DNA of 5,844 bases from Christiangramia sp. (GCA_024635735.1 JAGXII010000121.1:1-5844), one strand, 5' to 3'; positions 1 to 5,844 are shown, counted from the stretch's first letter. The notes: generated from the sequence alone by a model not told the origin. Translations and numbers: made by a program.

Positions 1-835
1 CTTTCGCATAGCAGCCACCTTCAAAATTGAAAATTATATTTTCAGCTGTCCAGCCGTGCTCATCATCTCCAATAAGCCTTCTGTCTGGATCTGCAGAAAG
101 CGTGGTTTTACCTGTTCCCGATAATCCGAAGAAAATCGCCGTATCCCCTTCTTCCCCCACATTGGCTGAGCAATGCATTGGTAGGGTATTCTTATATACA
201 GGTAAAATAAAATTAAGAGCTGAAAAAATTCCTTTTTTGATCTCTCCCGTATAGCCAGTTCCTCCAATTAGAGCAATTTTCTTGCTGAAGTTAAGAATGG
301 CAAAATTCTCCTGGCGCGTACCATCAATTTCAGGATCTGCCTTAAAACCCGGAGCATTTACGATTAACCAGTCTTCTTTAAAATTGTCTAGCTCCTCTTC
401 TCCAGGACGAAGAAACATATTAAAAGCAAACATATTTGACCAGGGATACTCATTGATTACCCTTATATTCAGACGGTAATTTTCATCTGCACAGGCATAT
501 GCATCCCGCGCATAAATTTCCCGACCTTCAAGATAATCGGTCACTTTCTTATAAAGTTTATCAAACTTATCCGGATCAAAAGGGATATTGATATCGCCCC
601 ACCATACTTTATCTTTAGTAATGTCGTCTTTCACAATAAATCGGTCTTTCGGGGACCTTCCGGTAAACTGTCCTGTGTTCACCGCTAAAGCTCCAGAAGA
701 GGTCTCAACCCCAAGACCAAGTCTTAAGGTTTCTTCATGAAGTTCGTGAGCAGATAACTGATAATGTACTGAGGCGTCTTTGATCCCGTAATCCTTTAAC
801 GAAATCGTTTTCGTAATTTGGGTGTTATCGACCAT
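1..835 (-). CDS. pckA: ATP-dependent phosphoenolpyruvate carboxykinase, N-terminal 278 residues (partial)
   Basis: This enzyme converts oxaloacetate and ATP to phosphoenolpyruvate, CO2 and ADP in the cytoplasm, the first committed step of gluconeogenesis. The minus-strand frame is open from the ATG at 835-833 to the left edge with no stop or frameshift. Visible motifs are the substrate-binding GRSPKD (Arg60), the EIKKG lysine pair (Lys200-Lys201), MHCSAN with metal-ligand His221, the kinase-1a P-loop GLSGTGKTT (residues 237-245, Lys243) and the kinase-2 metal site LIGDDEHGW (Asp257-Asp258). From His221 onward these sit 11 residues before their Escherichia coli counterparts (His232, Lys254, Asp268-269), as expected for an orthologue of roughly 530 residues, so about half the protein is missing beyond the edge. 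The P-loop separates it from the GTP-dependent class. It lies 78 bases downstream of the DUF423 gene on the same strand but has its own predicted promoter. Confidence 0.97.
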   Translation of the reverse strand, partial: MVDNTQITKTISLKDYGIKDASVHYQLSAHELHEETLRLGLGVETSSGALAVNTGQFTGRSPKDRFIVKDDITKDKVWWGDINIPFDPDKFDKLYKKVTDYLEGREIYARDAYACADENYRLNIRVINEYPWSNMFAFNMFLRPGEEELDNFKEDWLIVNAPGFKADPEIDGTRQENFAILNFSKKIALIGGTGYTGEIKKGIFSALNFILPVYKNTLPMHCSANVGEEGDTAIFFGLSGTGKTTLSADPDRRLIGDDEHGWTAENIIFNFEGGCYAK

Positions 836-868
836 AAAAAAATCAAATCTGTGGTTTGTTTAGGTAGA

Positions 869-876
869 CAAAAGTA
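869..876 (-). promoter_or_regulatory. pckA: Predicted Bacteroidota -7 element of the pckA promoter
   Basis: Read on the minus strand the bases are TACTTTTG, a perfect match to the TAnnTTTG consensus of the Bacteroidota primary sigma factor. It lies 33 bases before the pckA ATG, implying a short leader. I could not find a convincing -33 TTTG at the usual 17-23 base spacing, so the call rests on the -7 box and its position. Confidence 0.55.
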
Positions 877-913
877 AAAATCTTAAACAGAATTATAGTT
901 ATACTATTTCAAT

Positions 914-1303
914 TTATTTGTTTTTTAACTTTATGAAATTCAGCAATAAAATGCCCCAAACCACAATTAGCAAGGTCCCACCAAGAGGTGTAAGTAATGC
1001 GATGGCAGTAAAATCAAATGATGTGAGAGCATTCATAGCAAGAAGGTAGATAGATCCTGAAAATAATATTACACCCAACATTAAAAGATAAAATATCCAT
1101 TTTAAGGCTTTTTCAGAATTAATTTTTATCACACCTAGAATAAGAAAGAGAAAGGCGTGATACATTTGAAATCGGACTCCTGTTTCAAAAGAATTAATAG
1201 ACTGTTCCGAAATCAGGTTTTTTAAACCGTGAGCAGCAAATGCTCCAAGTATCACAGCTAGTAATCCAAAAAAAGCACCGGCAATTAAAAATTTCCTATT
1301 CAT
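914..1303 (-). CDS. DUF423 family small integral membrane protein
   Basis: A 129-residue protein of the DUF423 (YgdD-like) family, whose molecular function is not established. Four hydrophobic segments are visible at about residues 5-27, 47-61, 68-90 and 98-124, so it should be an inner-membrane protein with four helices. Family hallmarks are GAFAAHGLK (20-28), the FETGVRFQMYHA stretch (39-50), the small-residue-rich GVILFSGSIYLLA (77-89) and TPLGGTLLIVVWG (105-117). The length is typical and nothing is missing. The ATG at 1303-1301 is preceded by a purine-rich GAAAG, and the N-terminal helix begins immediately after it, which supports this start. It is divergent from the saccharopine dehydrogenase gene across only 66 bases, and 78 bases upstream of pckA. 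No functional link to either neighbour is evident. Confidence 0.93.
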   Translation of the reverse strand: MNRKFLIAGAFFGLLAVILGAFAAHGLKNLISEQSINSFETGVRFQMYHAFLFLILGVIKINSEKALKWIFYLLMLGVILFSGSIYLLAMNALTSFDFTAIALLTPLGGTLLIVVWGILLLNFIKLKNK

Positions 1304-1323
1304 TCTTTCAGTTTTTTATCATT

Positions 1324-1356
1324 CAAAGATTTAATACATTCGTCCAACTACACAAA
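1324..1356 (-). promoter_or_regulatory. Possible promoter of the DUF423 gene
   Basis: On the minus strand a TTTG (1356-1353) is followed after 21 bases by AATCTTTG (1331-1324), one mismatch from the TAnnTTTG -7 element. The spacing fits the 17-23 bases expected between the -33 and -7 boxes of Bacteroidota promoters, and the start codon lies 20 bases downstream. The match is imperfect in AT-rich DNA, so this is a modest prediction. Confidence 0.35.
1335..1342 (+). promoter_or_regulatory. Possible -7 element of the saccharopine dehydrogenase promoter
   Basis: The bases TACATTCG match the TAnnTTTG consensus at all but one defined position and lie 27 bases before the ATG at 1370. No clear -33 box was found. 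The site falls inside the divergent minus-strand promoter predicted at 1324-1356, so the two transcription units would share the same 66 bases and could compete for polymerase. Confidence 0.33.
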
Positions 1357-1369
1357 ACTAACTTATTTT

Positions 1370-2743
1370 ATGCGAGAAATTTTAATCGTGGGAGCAGGAA
1401 AATCTACCTCTGCTCTCATAAACCATCTGCTAGAACAGGCTAATAAGGAAGATCTTTTTTTACGAATAGGTGACATAGACCTCGCCAATGCAAAAAATGC
1501 ATGTAAAGATTCCACTAAATGCGAGGCTTTTGAACTGGATGTTTTTAATTCTGAAAGTCGCGAACCTGCTATTCAAAGGGCCGACATTGTAATCTCAATG
1601 CTGCCAGCCAGATTCCATATTGAGGTAGCTAAAGACTGCTTGAAATTTGGTAAAAATATGGTCACTGCTTCTTATATAAGTGACGAAATGAAAGCTCTGG
1701 ATGAACAGGTTAAGAAAAAAGGCCTTGTATTTATGAATGAGATCGGGGTGGATCCCGGGATCGACCATATGAGTGCTATGAAAGTGATAGACCAGATTAG
1801 AGACAAGGGCGGAAAAATGCTTCTTTTTGAATCATTTACCGGAGGTCTCGTTGCACCAGAAAGTGACAACAACCTATGGAATTACAAGTTCACCTGGAAT
1901 CCGCGTAACGTGGTAGTTGCCGGTCAGGGAGGGGTAGCCGAATTCATCCAGGAAGGATAATATAAATACATCCCCTATCACCGTCTCTTTAGAAGAACCG
2001 AATTTCTGGAAATTCAGGATCACGGAAGGTTTGAAGGTTATGCCAATAGAAATTCTTTAAAATATCAGAGCATCTATGGGCTGGAAGATATACTTACTTT
2101 ATATAGAGGTACTATCAGAAAGGTTGGTTTCAGCCGCGCCTGGAATATGTTTGTACAACTGGGCATGACCGATGACAGTTTTACCATGGAAGATTCGCAG
2201 GAAATGAGTTATCGTGATTTCATAAATTCATTTCTGCCTTATTCACCAAAAGATTCTGTTGAATTGAAAGTAAGGCATAATTTGAAGATTGACCAGGATG
2301 ACATCATGTGGAATAAACTTATAGAACTGGACTTATTTAATGCAGATAAAAAGCTAGGCATTAAAGATGCCACGCCGGCGCAGGCTTTACAAAAAATACT
2401 CATGGAAAAATGGTCTTTATCCCCGGACGATAAAGACATGATCGTGATGTACCATAAATTCGGATACGAACTTAATGGAGAAAGAAAACAAATAGATTCT
2501 ACCATGGTTCATATTGGCAAAAACCAGTCTGAAACAGCTATGGCCAAAACCGTGGGACTTCCTGTTGCCATGGGTGCGATTATGATTTTAAACGGAGAGA
2601 TAAAAACTCCGGGGGTACAGTTACCTATTAAAAAAGAAGTATATGTGCCATTACTTAAAAAACTGGAAGAGCACGATATTAAATTTAAAGAAAAGGAGAC
2701 GGAATACCTGGGATATAATCCATTTGGCGAAGTAGGGAATTAG
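1370..2743 (+). pseudogene. Saccharopine dehydrogenase/reductase (Lys9-like), interrupted by an in-frame TAA
   Basis: The encoded enzyme belongs to the NAD(P)-dependent saccharopine dehydrogenase family (glutamate-forming type), which interconverts saccharopine with glutamate and aminoadipate semialdehyde in lysine metabolism. The N-terminal part shows a Rossmann glycine motif VGAGKST (7-13), SMLPARFH (76-83), TASYISDEM (99-107) and NEIGVDPGIDHM (123-134). The C-terminal part carries the conserved AKTVGLPVAMGA and LNGEIKTPGVQLPI segments. Codon 197 (1958-1960) is TAA, but the same frame continues with YKYIPYHRLFRRTEFLEI and stays open to the TAG at 2741-2743. The full frame is 457 codons, the usual length for this family. 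The stop falls inside the catalytic/dimerisation domain, not a linker, so a 196-residue product is unlikely to work. The first in-frame ATG after it is at 2147 (codon 260). A single A-to-T change of a lysine AAA would create this stop. Either it is a recent nonsense mutation or a sequence error. The next gene is an Lrp-type regulator. Confidence 0.88.
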
Positions 2744-2752
2744 AAATGATAA

Positions 2753-2788
2753 GCATTTTTTGTATTTTAGCTAACATTCAAAAAATGC
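2753..2788. promoter_or_regulatory. Perfect 10-bp inverted repeat flanking the predicted promoter of the Lrp-family gene
   Basis: GCATTTTTTG (2753-2762) is repeated in inverted orientation as CAAAAAATGC (2779-2788), with a 16-base spacer and half-site centres 26 bases apart. The spacer begins with TATTTTAG (2763-2770), one mismatch from the Bacteroidota -7 element TAnnTTTG, and the second arm ends four bases before the regulator's ATG. The arrangement fits an operator over the promoter and start region, most simply for autoregulation by the Lrp-family protein. Known Lrp sites are usually shorter degenerate palindromes, so the fit is not diagnostic. If transcription reads through from the upstream gene, the RNA could instead fold into a hairpin next to the start codon. 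The repeat is seen directly; its role is inferred. Confidence 0.5.
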
Positions 2789-2792
2789 CCCT

Positions 2793-3263
2793 ATGAAAAT
2801 CATTAATGAAAACGTAAAGCTGGATGGGATTGATAAAACGATCCTGAATTCCCTAATGGAAGACGCAAAAAAACCTATTCTTGAAATTGCCAAAAATATA
2901 GGTATTACAGGAGCTGCAGTACATCAGCGGTTGAGAAAACTGGAGAAATCAGGGTTAATTGAAGGATCAAGAATGATGCTTGATGCCCGCTTACTTGGAT
3001 ACAAAACCATGGCTTTTGTGGGAGTTTATCTCGACAAAGCGGTAAGCAATCCGCAGGCCGTACAGAAACTAAGTAAAATTCCAGAAGTGATTGAATGCCA
3101 TTACACCACCGGGAACTGGTCTATATTTATAAAAATTCTTTGCCGGGATAATGAGCATTTAATGCATGTTTTAAATAAAGATATTCAGGCAATTGACGGT
3201 GTATCAAGAACAGAAACTTTTATATCTCTTAACCAGCAGATCAACCGACAAATCAAGATCTAA
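2793..3263 (+). CDS. Lrp/AsnC family transcriptional regulator
   Basis: A 156-residue protein with the standard two-domain layout of the feast/famine regulators. Residues about 10-60 form the winged helix-turn-helix: DGIDKTILNSLMEDAKKPI, then LEIAKNIGITGAAVHQRLRKL with the recognition helix at about 40-50. Residues about 70-150 form the ligand-binding RAM domain, including the GNWSIFIKI strand (107-115), which corresponds to the effector-pocket region. Such proteins form dimers and octamers, bind amino acids and control amino-acid metabolism genes, often including their own. The length is typical. The ATG at 2793 is chosen because the conserved helix starts about ten residues later; no Shine-Dalgarno is visible. 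It starts 49 bases after the saccharopine dehydrogenase gene, so a role in controlling that gene is plausible but inferred. A strong terminator follows at once. Confidence 0.95.
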   Translation: MKIINENVKLDGIDKTILNSLMEDAKKPILEIAKNIGITGAAVHQRLRKLEKSGLIEGSRMMLDARLLGYKTMAFVGVYLDKAVSNPQAVQKLSKIPEVIECHYTTGNWSIFIKILCRDNEHLMHVLNKDIQAIDGVSRTETFISLNQQINRQIKI

Positions 3264-3294
3264 AAAAAGCCGCTGGAAATCAGCGGCTTTTTTT
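3262..3294. terminator. Bidirectional Rho-independent terminator between convergent genes
   Basis: A seven-base GC-rich stem (GCCGCTG at 3269-3275, CAGCGGC at 3281-3287) encloses the loop GAAAT. It is flanked by seven A on the left and seven T on the right, which extend the pairing to 14 bp and give a U-tract on both strands. It overlaps the stop codon of the Lrp-family gene (TAA 3261-3263) and lies 14 bases from the stop of the convergent metallopeptidase gene, so it should end transcription from both sides. Confidence 0.95.
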
Positions 3295-3308
3295 AAAATT
3301 AAATTCGT

Positions 3309-4001
3309 TTAATCTCTTCCCATATATATACTTAGGAAATACAGCAGGGTTGCTAGTGAGCCTATAGCGGCAACCACATAAGTCCTGGCGGCCCATTTAA
3401 GGGAATCCTTCGCGGCATCGTGTTCAGAGCCGGTGAGCATATTTTCATTTTCCAGCCAAACCAATGCTCTTTTACTGGCATCGTATTCTACAGGAAGGGT
3501 TATAAAACTGAATAAGGTTCCCATAGCAAACATTATAATTCCTATTAATAGTACAGTTTGACCAAGGCCTACACTCACCATACTCATTAAAATAAGACCT
3601 CCAAAAATGGCCCACTGGGAGAATTTAGATGCCACACTTACTACCGGCACCAGTTTACTTCTCATTTGCAGCCAGCTATATGCCTGAGCATGCTGAACAG
3701 CGTGCCCGCATTCGTGAGCCGCAACAGCAGCTGCCGCCGCATTTCTTTGTGTATAAACACCTTCACTTAAATTAACGGTTTTTTTGGCAGGGTTATAATG
3801 ATCTGTAAGCATTCCGGGTGCCGAGATAACTTTTACATCGTGAATTCCATTGTCACTCAACATTCTTTCAGCAATCTCCCTTCCGCTCATTCCATTTTGA
3901 AGATGAACTTTCGAGTATTTCTTAAATTTACTTTTGAGTTTATTACTCACAATCATACTCACTAAAAAAATGAGTCCGGCAATTATATAATATCCCATCA
4001 T
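3309..4001 (-). CDS. YugP-type membrane zinc metallopeptidase
   Basis: A 230-residue protein of the neutral zinc metallopeptidase family typified by Bacillus YugP (Zn_peptidase_2). The catalytic motif AAHECGHAVQHA contains HExxH with His96, Glu97 and His100. The PVEYDASKRA segment supplies a likely third zinc ligand, Glu172. Membrane segments are visible at about residues 3-20, 130-147, 150-168 and 208-227, so this is an integral inner-membrane protease. Its physiological substrate is not known to me. Length and motif order match the family. There are tandem ATG codons at 4001-3999 and 3998-3996, and either could start the protein because the first helix follows directly. The gene is convergent with the Lrp-family gene and divergent from pyrH. 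In the 198 bases shared with pyrH I found only a weak minus-strand -7 candidate, GATTTTTG at 4047-4040. Confidence 0.94.
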   Translation of the reverse strand: MMGYYIIAGLIFLVSMIVSNKLKSKFKKYSKVHLQNGMSGREIAERMLSDNGIHDVKVISAPGMLTDHYNPAKKTVNLSEGVYTQRNAAAAAVAAHECGHAVQHAQAYSWLQMRSKLVPVVSVASKFSQWAIFGGLILMSMVSVGLGQTVLLIGIIMFAMGTLFSFITLPVEYDASKRALVWLENENMLTGSEHDAAKDSLKWAARTYVVAAIGSLATLLYFLSIYMGRD

Positions 4002-4168
4002 AGGTTAAATAGATTTAAACTTTATAACTTTTAAAATATCAAAAATCCGGCCATAGACCATAAACCTTATCCTTGCATTTCCCAAACTGACATTTAAGTT
4101 AAGAAACGCCTAATTATGTCAAAATTTTCAAATTAATGCTCTATTATTTTTCAATTTCAGATATTAGC

Positions 4169-4176
4169 TATATTTG
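4169..4176 (+). promoter_or_regulatory. pyrH: Predicted Bacteroidota -7 element of the pyrH-frr promoter
   Basis: TATATTTG is a perfect match to TAnnTTTG and lies 23 bases before the pyrH ATG at 4200, implying a leader of roughly 15-20 bases. The expected -33 position holds only a T-rich stretch (about 4145-4151) without the G of TTTG. The rest of the 4002-4199 intergenic region is AT-rich, with no other structure I can support. Confidence 0.62.
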
Positions 4177-4199
4177 CAACGCACAACTAAAAATCTACC

Positions 4200-4907
4200 A
4201 TGCATTACAAGAGAATACTTTTAAAACTGTCAGGTGAAGCACTAATGGGAAACCGCCAATATGGCATCGATCCCGAGCGACTGTCAGAATATGCCGAAGA
4301 GATAAAATCTGTAGTAGATAAGGGAATCGAACTTGCAATAGTTATTGGAGGAGGAAATATCTTTAGAGGTGTGGCAGGTGCCAGCCGCGGAATGGATCGC
4401 GTACAGGGTGATCACATGGGAATGCTCGCTACTGTGATCAATGGTCTTGCACTCCAGAGCGCACTTGAAGATGCTGAAATTCAGACCCGGCTTCAGACGG
4501 CCATTAAGATCAATGAAGTTGCCGAACCATTTATAAGAAGAAAAGCTATAAGACACCTTGAAAAAGGTAGAGTAGTTATATTTGGAGGTGGAACCGGGAA
4601 TCCATATTTCACAACAGATTCCGCTGCGGTCTTAAGAGCAATCGAGATCAAAGCAGATGTGATCCTTAAAGGAACCCGCGTTGACGGAATATACTCTTCA
4701 GATCCCGAAAAAAATAAAGAAGCGACAAAATTTGATTTTATTACTTTTGAAGACGTAATAAAAAAAGGTCTTAAAGTGATGGATACAACTGCCTTCACCC
4801 TGAGTCAGGAAAATGAATTGCCTATTATAGTTTTCGACATGAATAAACCGGGTAACCTTTTAAAAGTGGTTACAGGAGAACGTGTTGGAACCAAAGTGAA
4901 CTTATAA
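4200..4907 (+). CDS. pyrH: UMP kinase (uridylate kinase)
   Basis: This cytoplasmic hexameric enzyme phosphorylates UMP to UDP with ATP, the entry to UTP and CTP synthesis. The 235-residue protein has the amino-acid-kinase fold signatures of bacterial PyrH: LLKLSGEALMG (7-17) at the phosphate-binding site, GGGNIFRG (50-57), DHMGMLATVINGLALQ (71-86) at the UMP/oligomer face, GGGTGNPYFTTDSAA (129-143) for UMP binding, and KGTRVDGIYSSDP (157-169) for ATP. Length is close to the 241 residues of the E. coli enzyme. The start MHYKRILLKLSGE matches the usual PyrH N-terminus. Bacterial PyrH is typically controlled by GTP and UTP, which the sequence alone cannot confirm here. It is the first gene of an operon with frr, 27 bases downstream. 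The common rpsB-tsf genes are not upstream; a divergent metallopeptidase is there instead. Confidence 0.98.
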   Translation: MHYKRILLKLSGEALMGNRQYGIDPERLSEYAEEIKSVVDKGIELAIVIGGGNIFRGVAGASRGMDRVQGDHMGMLATVINGLALQSALEDAEIQTRLQTAIKINEVAEPFIRRKAIRHLEKGRVVIFGGGTGNPYFTTDSAAVLRAIEIKADVILKGTRVDGIYSSDPEKNKEATKFDFITFEDVIKKGLKVMDTTAFTLSQENELPIIVFDMNKPGNLLKVVTGERVGTKVNL

Positions 4908-4934
4908 ATACTTGAAATTGTAAATATTATTAAA

Positions 4935-5486
4935 ATGGATGAAGTTGAATTTATTCTAGAAGAAGCAAAGGAAGGAATGGAGAAAGCGATTTCTCACCTT
5001 AAAAAGCAACTTGGAAATATTCGCGCCGGAAAAGCTAACCCAAGTATGCTGGGTAGTGTGATGGTAGAATATTATGGATCTCAAACTCCTTTAAACCAGG
5101 TGGCCAACGTAAATACTCCAGATGCGAGAACCCTTTCTATTCAACCTTTTGAAAAAAGCCTTATTCAGGAAATTGAAAAAGGTATAATGTTGGCTAACCT
5201 CGGCTTCAATCCTATGAACAATGGTGAAAGCGTGATCATTAATGTTCCGCCACTTACCGAAGAGCGCAGAAGACAACTTACAAAACAGGCAAAATCAGAA
5301 GCTGAAGATGCTAAAGTTGGAGTAAGAAACGATCGTAAACTGGCGAACCAGGAACTGAAAAAACTGGAAATTTCTGAAGATTTCAAGAAAAATGCTGAGA
5401 ACGAAATTCAGGAATTAACAGATGGTTATATAGAACGTGTCGACAGGATTTTAGAAATTAAGGAAAAAGAGATTATGACCGTTTAA
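4935..5486 (+). CDS. frr: Ribosome recycling factor
   Basis: RRF works with EF-G to split the post-termination ribosome so that the subunits can be reused. The 183-residue protein (E. coli 185) shows both domains. The three-helix bundle is made of residues about 1-29 and 106-183. It contains PPLTEERRRQLTKQAKSEAE and the basic VGVRNDRK stretch, with Arg131 and Arg134 in the region needed for ribosome binding. The beta domain at about 31-104 includes AGKANPSMLGSVMVEYYGS, DARTLSIQPFEKSLI and LGFNPMNNGESVIINVPPL. No residues appear to be missing. The ATG at 4935 follows pyrH by 27 bases, with no promoter-like element or terminator between, so the two are very probably co-transcribed. A hairpin terminator follows. 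Confidence 0.98.
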   Translation: MDEVEFILEEAKEGMEKAISHLKKQLGNIRAGKANPSMLGSVMVEYYGSQTPLNQVANVNTPDARTLSIQPFEKSLIQEIEKGIMLANLGFNPMNNGESVIINVPPLTEERRRQLTKQAKSEAEDAKVGVRNDRKLANQELKKLEISEDFKKNAENEIQELTDGYIERVDRILEIKEKEIMTV

Positions 5487-5508
5487 TGACCTTTTTTTAA
5501 TTGAAGAT

Positions 5509-5556
5509 TTGCCGGATTAGATCTGAATAAATTACAGATTTGACCCGGCAATTTTT
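5509..5556 (+). terminator. Two-tier hairpin terminator of the pyrH-frr operon
   Basis: An outer perfect 7-bp stem, TTGCCGG (5509-5515) with CCGGCAA (5545-5551), is followed immediately by five T (5552-5556), as in a Rho-independent terminator. Inside it a second stem, ATCTG (5521-5525) with CAGAT (5535-5539), can form with a 9-base loop and can be extended by one G-U and one A-U pair. It begins 22 bases after the frr stop codon. The long, partly unpaired interior is less compact than a typical terminator. Confidence 0.75.
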
Positions 5557-5618
5557 ATATTAAGTGTATTTTAAATCAAAAATTATGTATATGTGTTTTT
5601 AGTCATAATAGTTATCTC

Positions 5619-5672
5619 GTCACCCTGTCCCGATAGCTATCAGGATATTTCAGGGTCTCATTTTATAATGAG
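5619..5672. repeat. Cluster of nested inverted repeats, probable degraded dispersed intergenic element
   Basis: ACCCTG (5622-5627) pairs with CAGGGT (5651-5656). Nested inside is the near-palindrome TCCCGATAGCTATCAGGA (5628-5645), which has a perfect core GATAGCTATC and a single C-A mismatch. Directly after it CTCATT (5657-5662) pairs with AATGAG (5667-5672) around a 4-base loop. The GC-rich arms stand out from the AT-rich surroundings. From memory, words such as CACCCTG, TTTCAGGGTCTCA and CCCGATAGCTATCGGG recur between genes in marine Flavobacteriaceae, so I read this as a decayed copy of a small non-coding repeat. That is recall, not a search. A partial match may continue to 5713 (TGAAACAAGTTCAGAATTACG). 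The rest of the 5487-5775 gap is AT-rich and holds no gene that I can support. Confidence 0.55.
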
Positions 5673-5775
5673 GAATTATAGTATTTAAGATTTTGAAACA
5701 AGTTCAGAATTACGCACTTTATTAAATTGTGCTACTTTACGGACAATCAATTCAAAAAATATTTAAAGCATCTAT

Positions 5776-5844
5776 ATGCGGAACCTGGTAATATTTGTAC
5801 TCTTTTTATTCAGTCTGAACGCTACTGCGCAGAAAATTATTCGC
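5776..5844 (+). CDS. Start of an exported protein with a Sec signal peptide (partial)
   Basis: Only 23 codons are visible before the right edge. They begin MRNLVIFVLFLFSLNATAQ, with a charged residue at position 2, a hydrophobic core (about residues 4-13) and an A-T-A motif before Gln19. This is a standard signal peptidase I site, and a Gln directly after the cut is very common in exported Bacteroidota proteins. The product is therefore probably periplasmic or in the outer membrane. In related genomes I recall a protein with a carboxypeptidase-like regulatory domain or DUF5686 downstream of frr, which would fit, but no such domain is visible here. The ATG is chosen for the signal-peptide shape. 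A weak -7 candidate, TACTTTAC, lies at 5733-5740. Confidence 0.72.
   Translation, partial: MRNLVIFVLFLFSLNATAQKIIR

Noticed and set aside
34..267. A 77-codon minus-strand reading frame inside the pckA region
   Set aside because: It is an out-of-frame shadow of pckA, whose own frame carries the P-loop and metal-binding motifs over the same bases.
1958..1960. Recoding of the stop as selenocysteine or pyrrolysine
   Set aside because: Those use TGA and TAG, not TAA, and no family member is known to me to need such a residue here.
1370..2743. Two separate genes: a 196-residue Rossmann protein and a downstream protein starting at 2147
   Set aside because: The conserved sequence continues in the same frame straight after the TAA, and the segment between the stop and the ATG at 2147 (codons 198-259) is coding-like but would be lost. 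The break lies inside a domain. One interrupted gene explains this better.
2785..2796. A three-codon ORF, ATG CCC CTA TGA, whose stop overlaps the ATG of the Lrp-family gene
   Set aside because: It is too short to judge, there is no ribosome binding site, and its ATG is part of the inverted-repeat arm. It probably reflects chance.
4493..4798. A 101-codon antisense reading frame within pyrH
   Set aside because: It lies opposite the highly conserved UMP/ATP-binding segments of pyrH and has no recognisable motifs. The opposite strand of a coding gene often stays open like this.
1..5844. A defence island, CRISPR array, transposase or other novel multi-gene system
   Set aside because: Every gene belongs to a known housekeeping or common family and the gene spacing is ordinary. 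There are no spaced direct repeats, no transposase or integrase motifs, and no tRNA-like site.

Overview
The window looks like chromosomal housekeeping DNA from a marine member of the Flavobacteriaceae (Bacteroidota), most like the Gramella/Christiangramia group. Three things suggest this: the protein sequences read like that family, the DNA is AT-rich with almost no Shine-Dalgarno sequences before the genes, and several starts are preceded by the Bacteroidota sigma-A -7 element TAnnTTTG. The genus is an inference from recalled protein similarity; no search was run.

Left part (1-1303, minus strand): the first 278 codons of ATP-dependent phosphoenolpyruvate carboxykinase (pckA) run off the left edge. 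Upstream of it lies a small four-helix membrane protein of the DUF423 family. Middle part (1370-3263, plus strand): a saccharopine dehydrogenase/reductase (Lys9-like) gene is divergent from the DUF423 gene. Its reading frame is intact for 457 codons except for one in-frame TAA at 1958-1960. It is followed 49 bases later by an Lrp/AsnC-family regulator, with a perfect 10-bp inverted repeat between them. A symmetrical terminator at 3262-3294 serves the regulator and the convergent gene next to it.

Right part: a YugP-type membrane zinc metallopeptidase (3309-4001, minus) is divergent from the pyrH-frr operon (UMP kinase and ribosome recycling factor; 4200-5486, plus), which ends in a two-tier hairpin terminator. 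The 289-base gap after frr then holds a cluster of inverted repeats that looks like a degraded dispersed intergenic element. At 5776 a new gene begins with a clear Sec signal peptide and runs off the right edge.

Functionally, pckA is gluconeogenic, the Lys9-like enzyme and the Lrp regulator suggest amino-acid (lysine/saccharopine) metabolism and its control, and pyrH-frr is the conserved nucleotide/translation pair. I see no defence system, mobile element with a transposase, CRISPR array, tRNA or rRNA. The points most worth a second look are the nonsense codon in the saccharopine dehydrogenase gene, the inverted repeat around the predicted lrp promoter, and the repeat cluster after frr.
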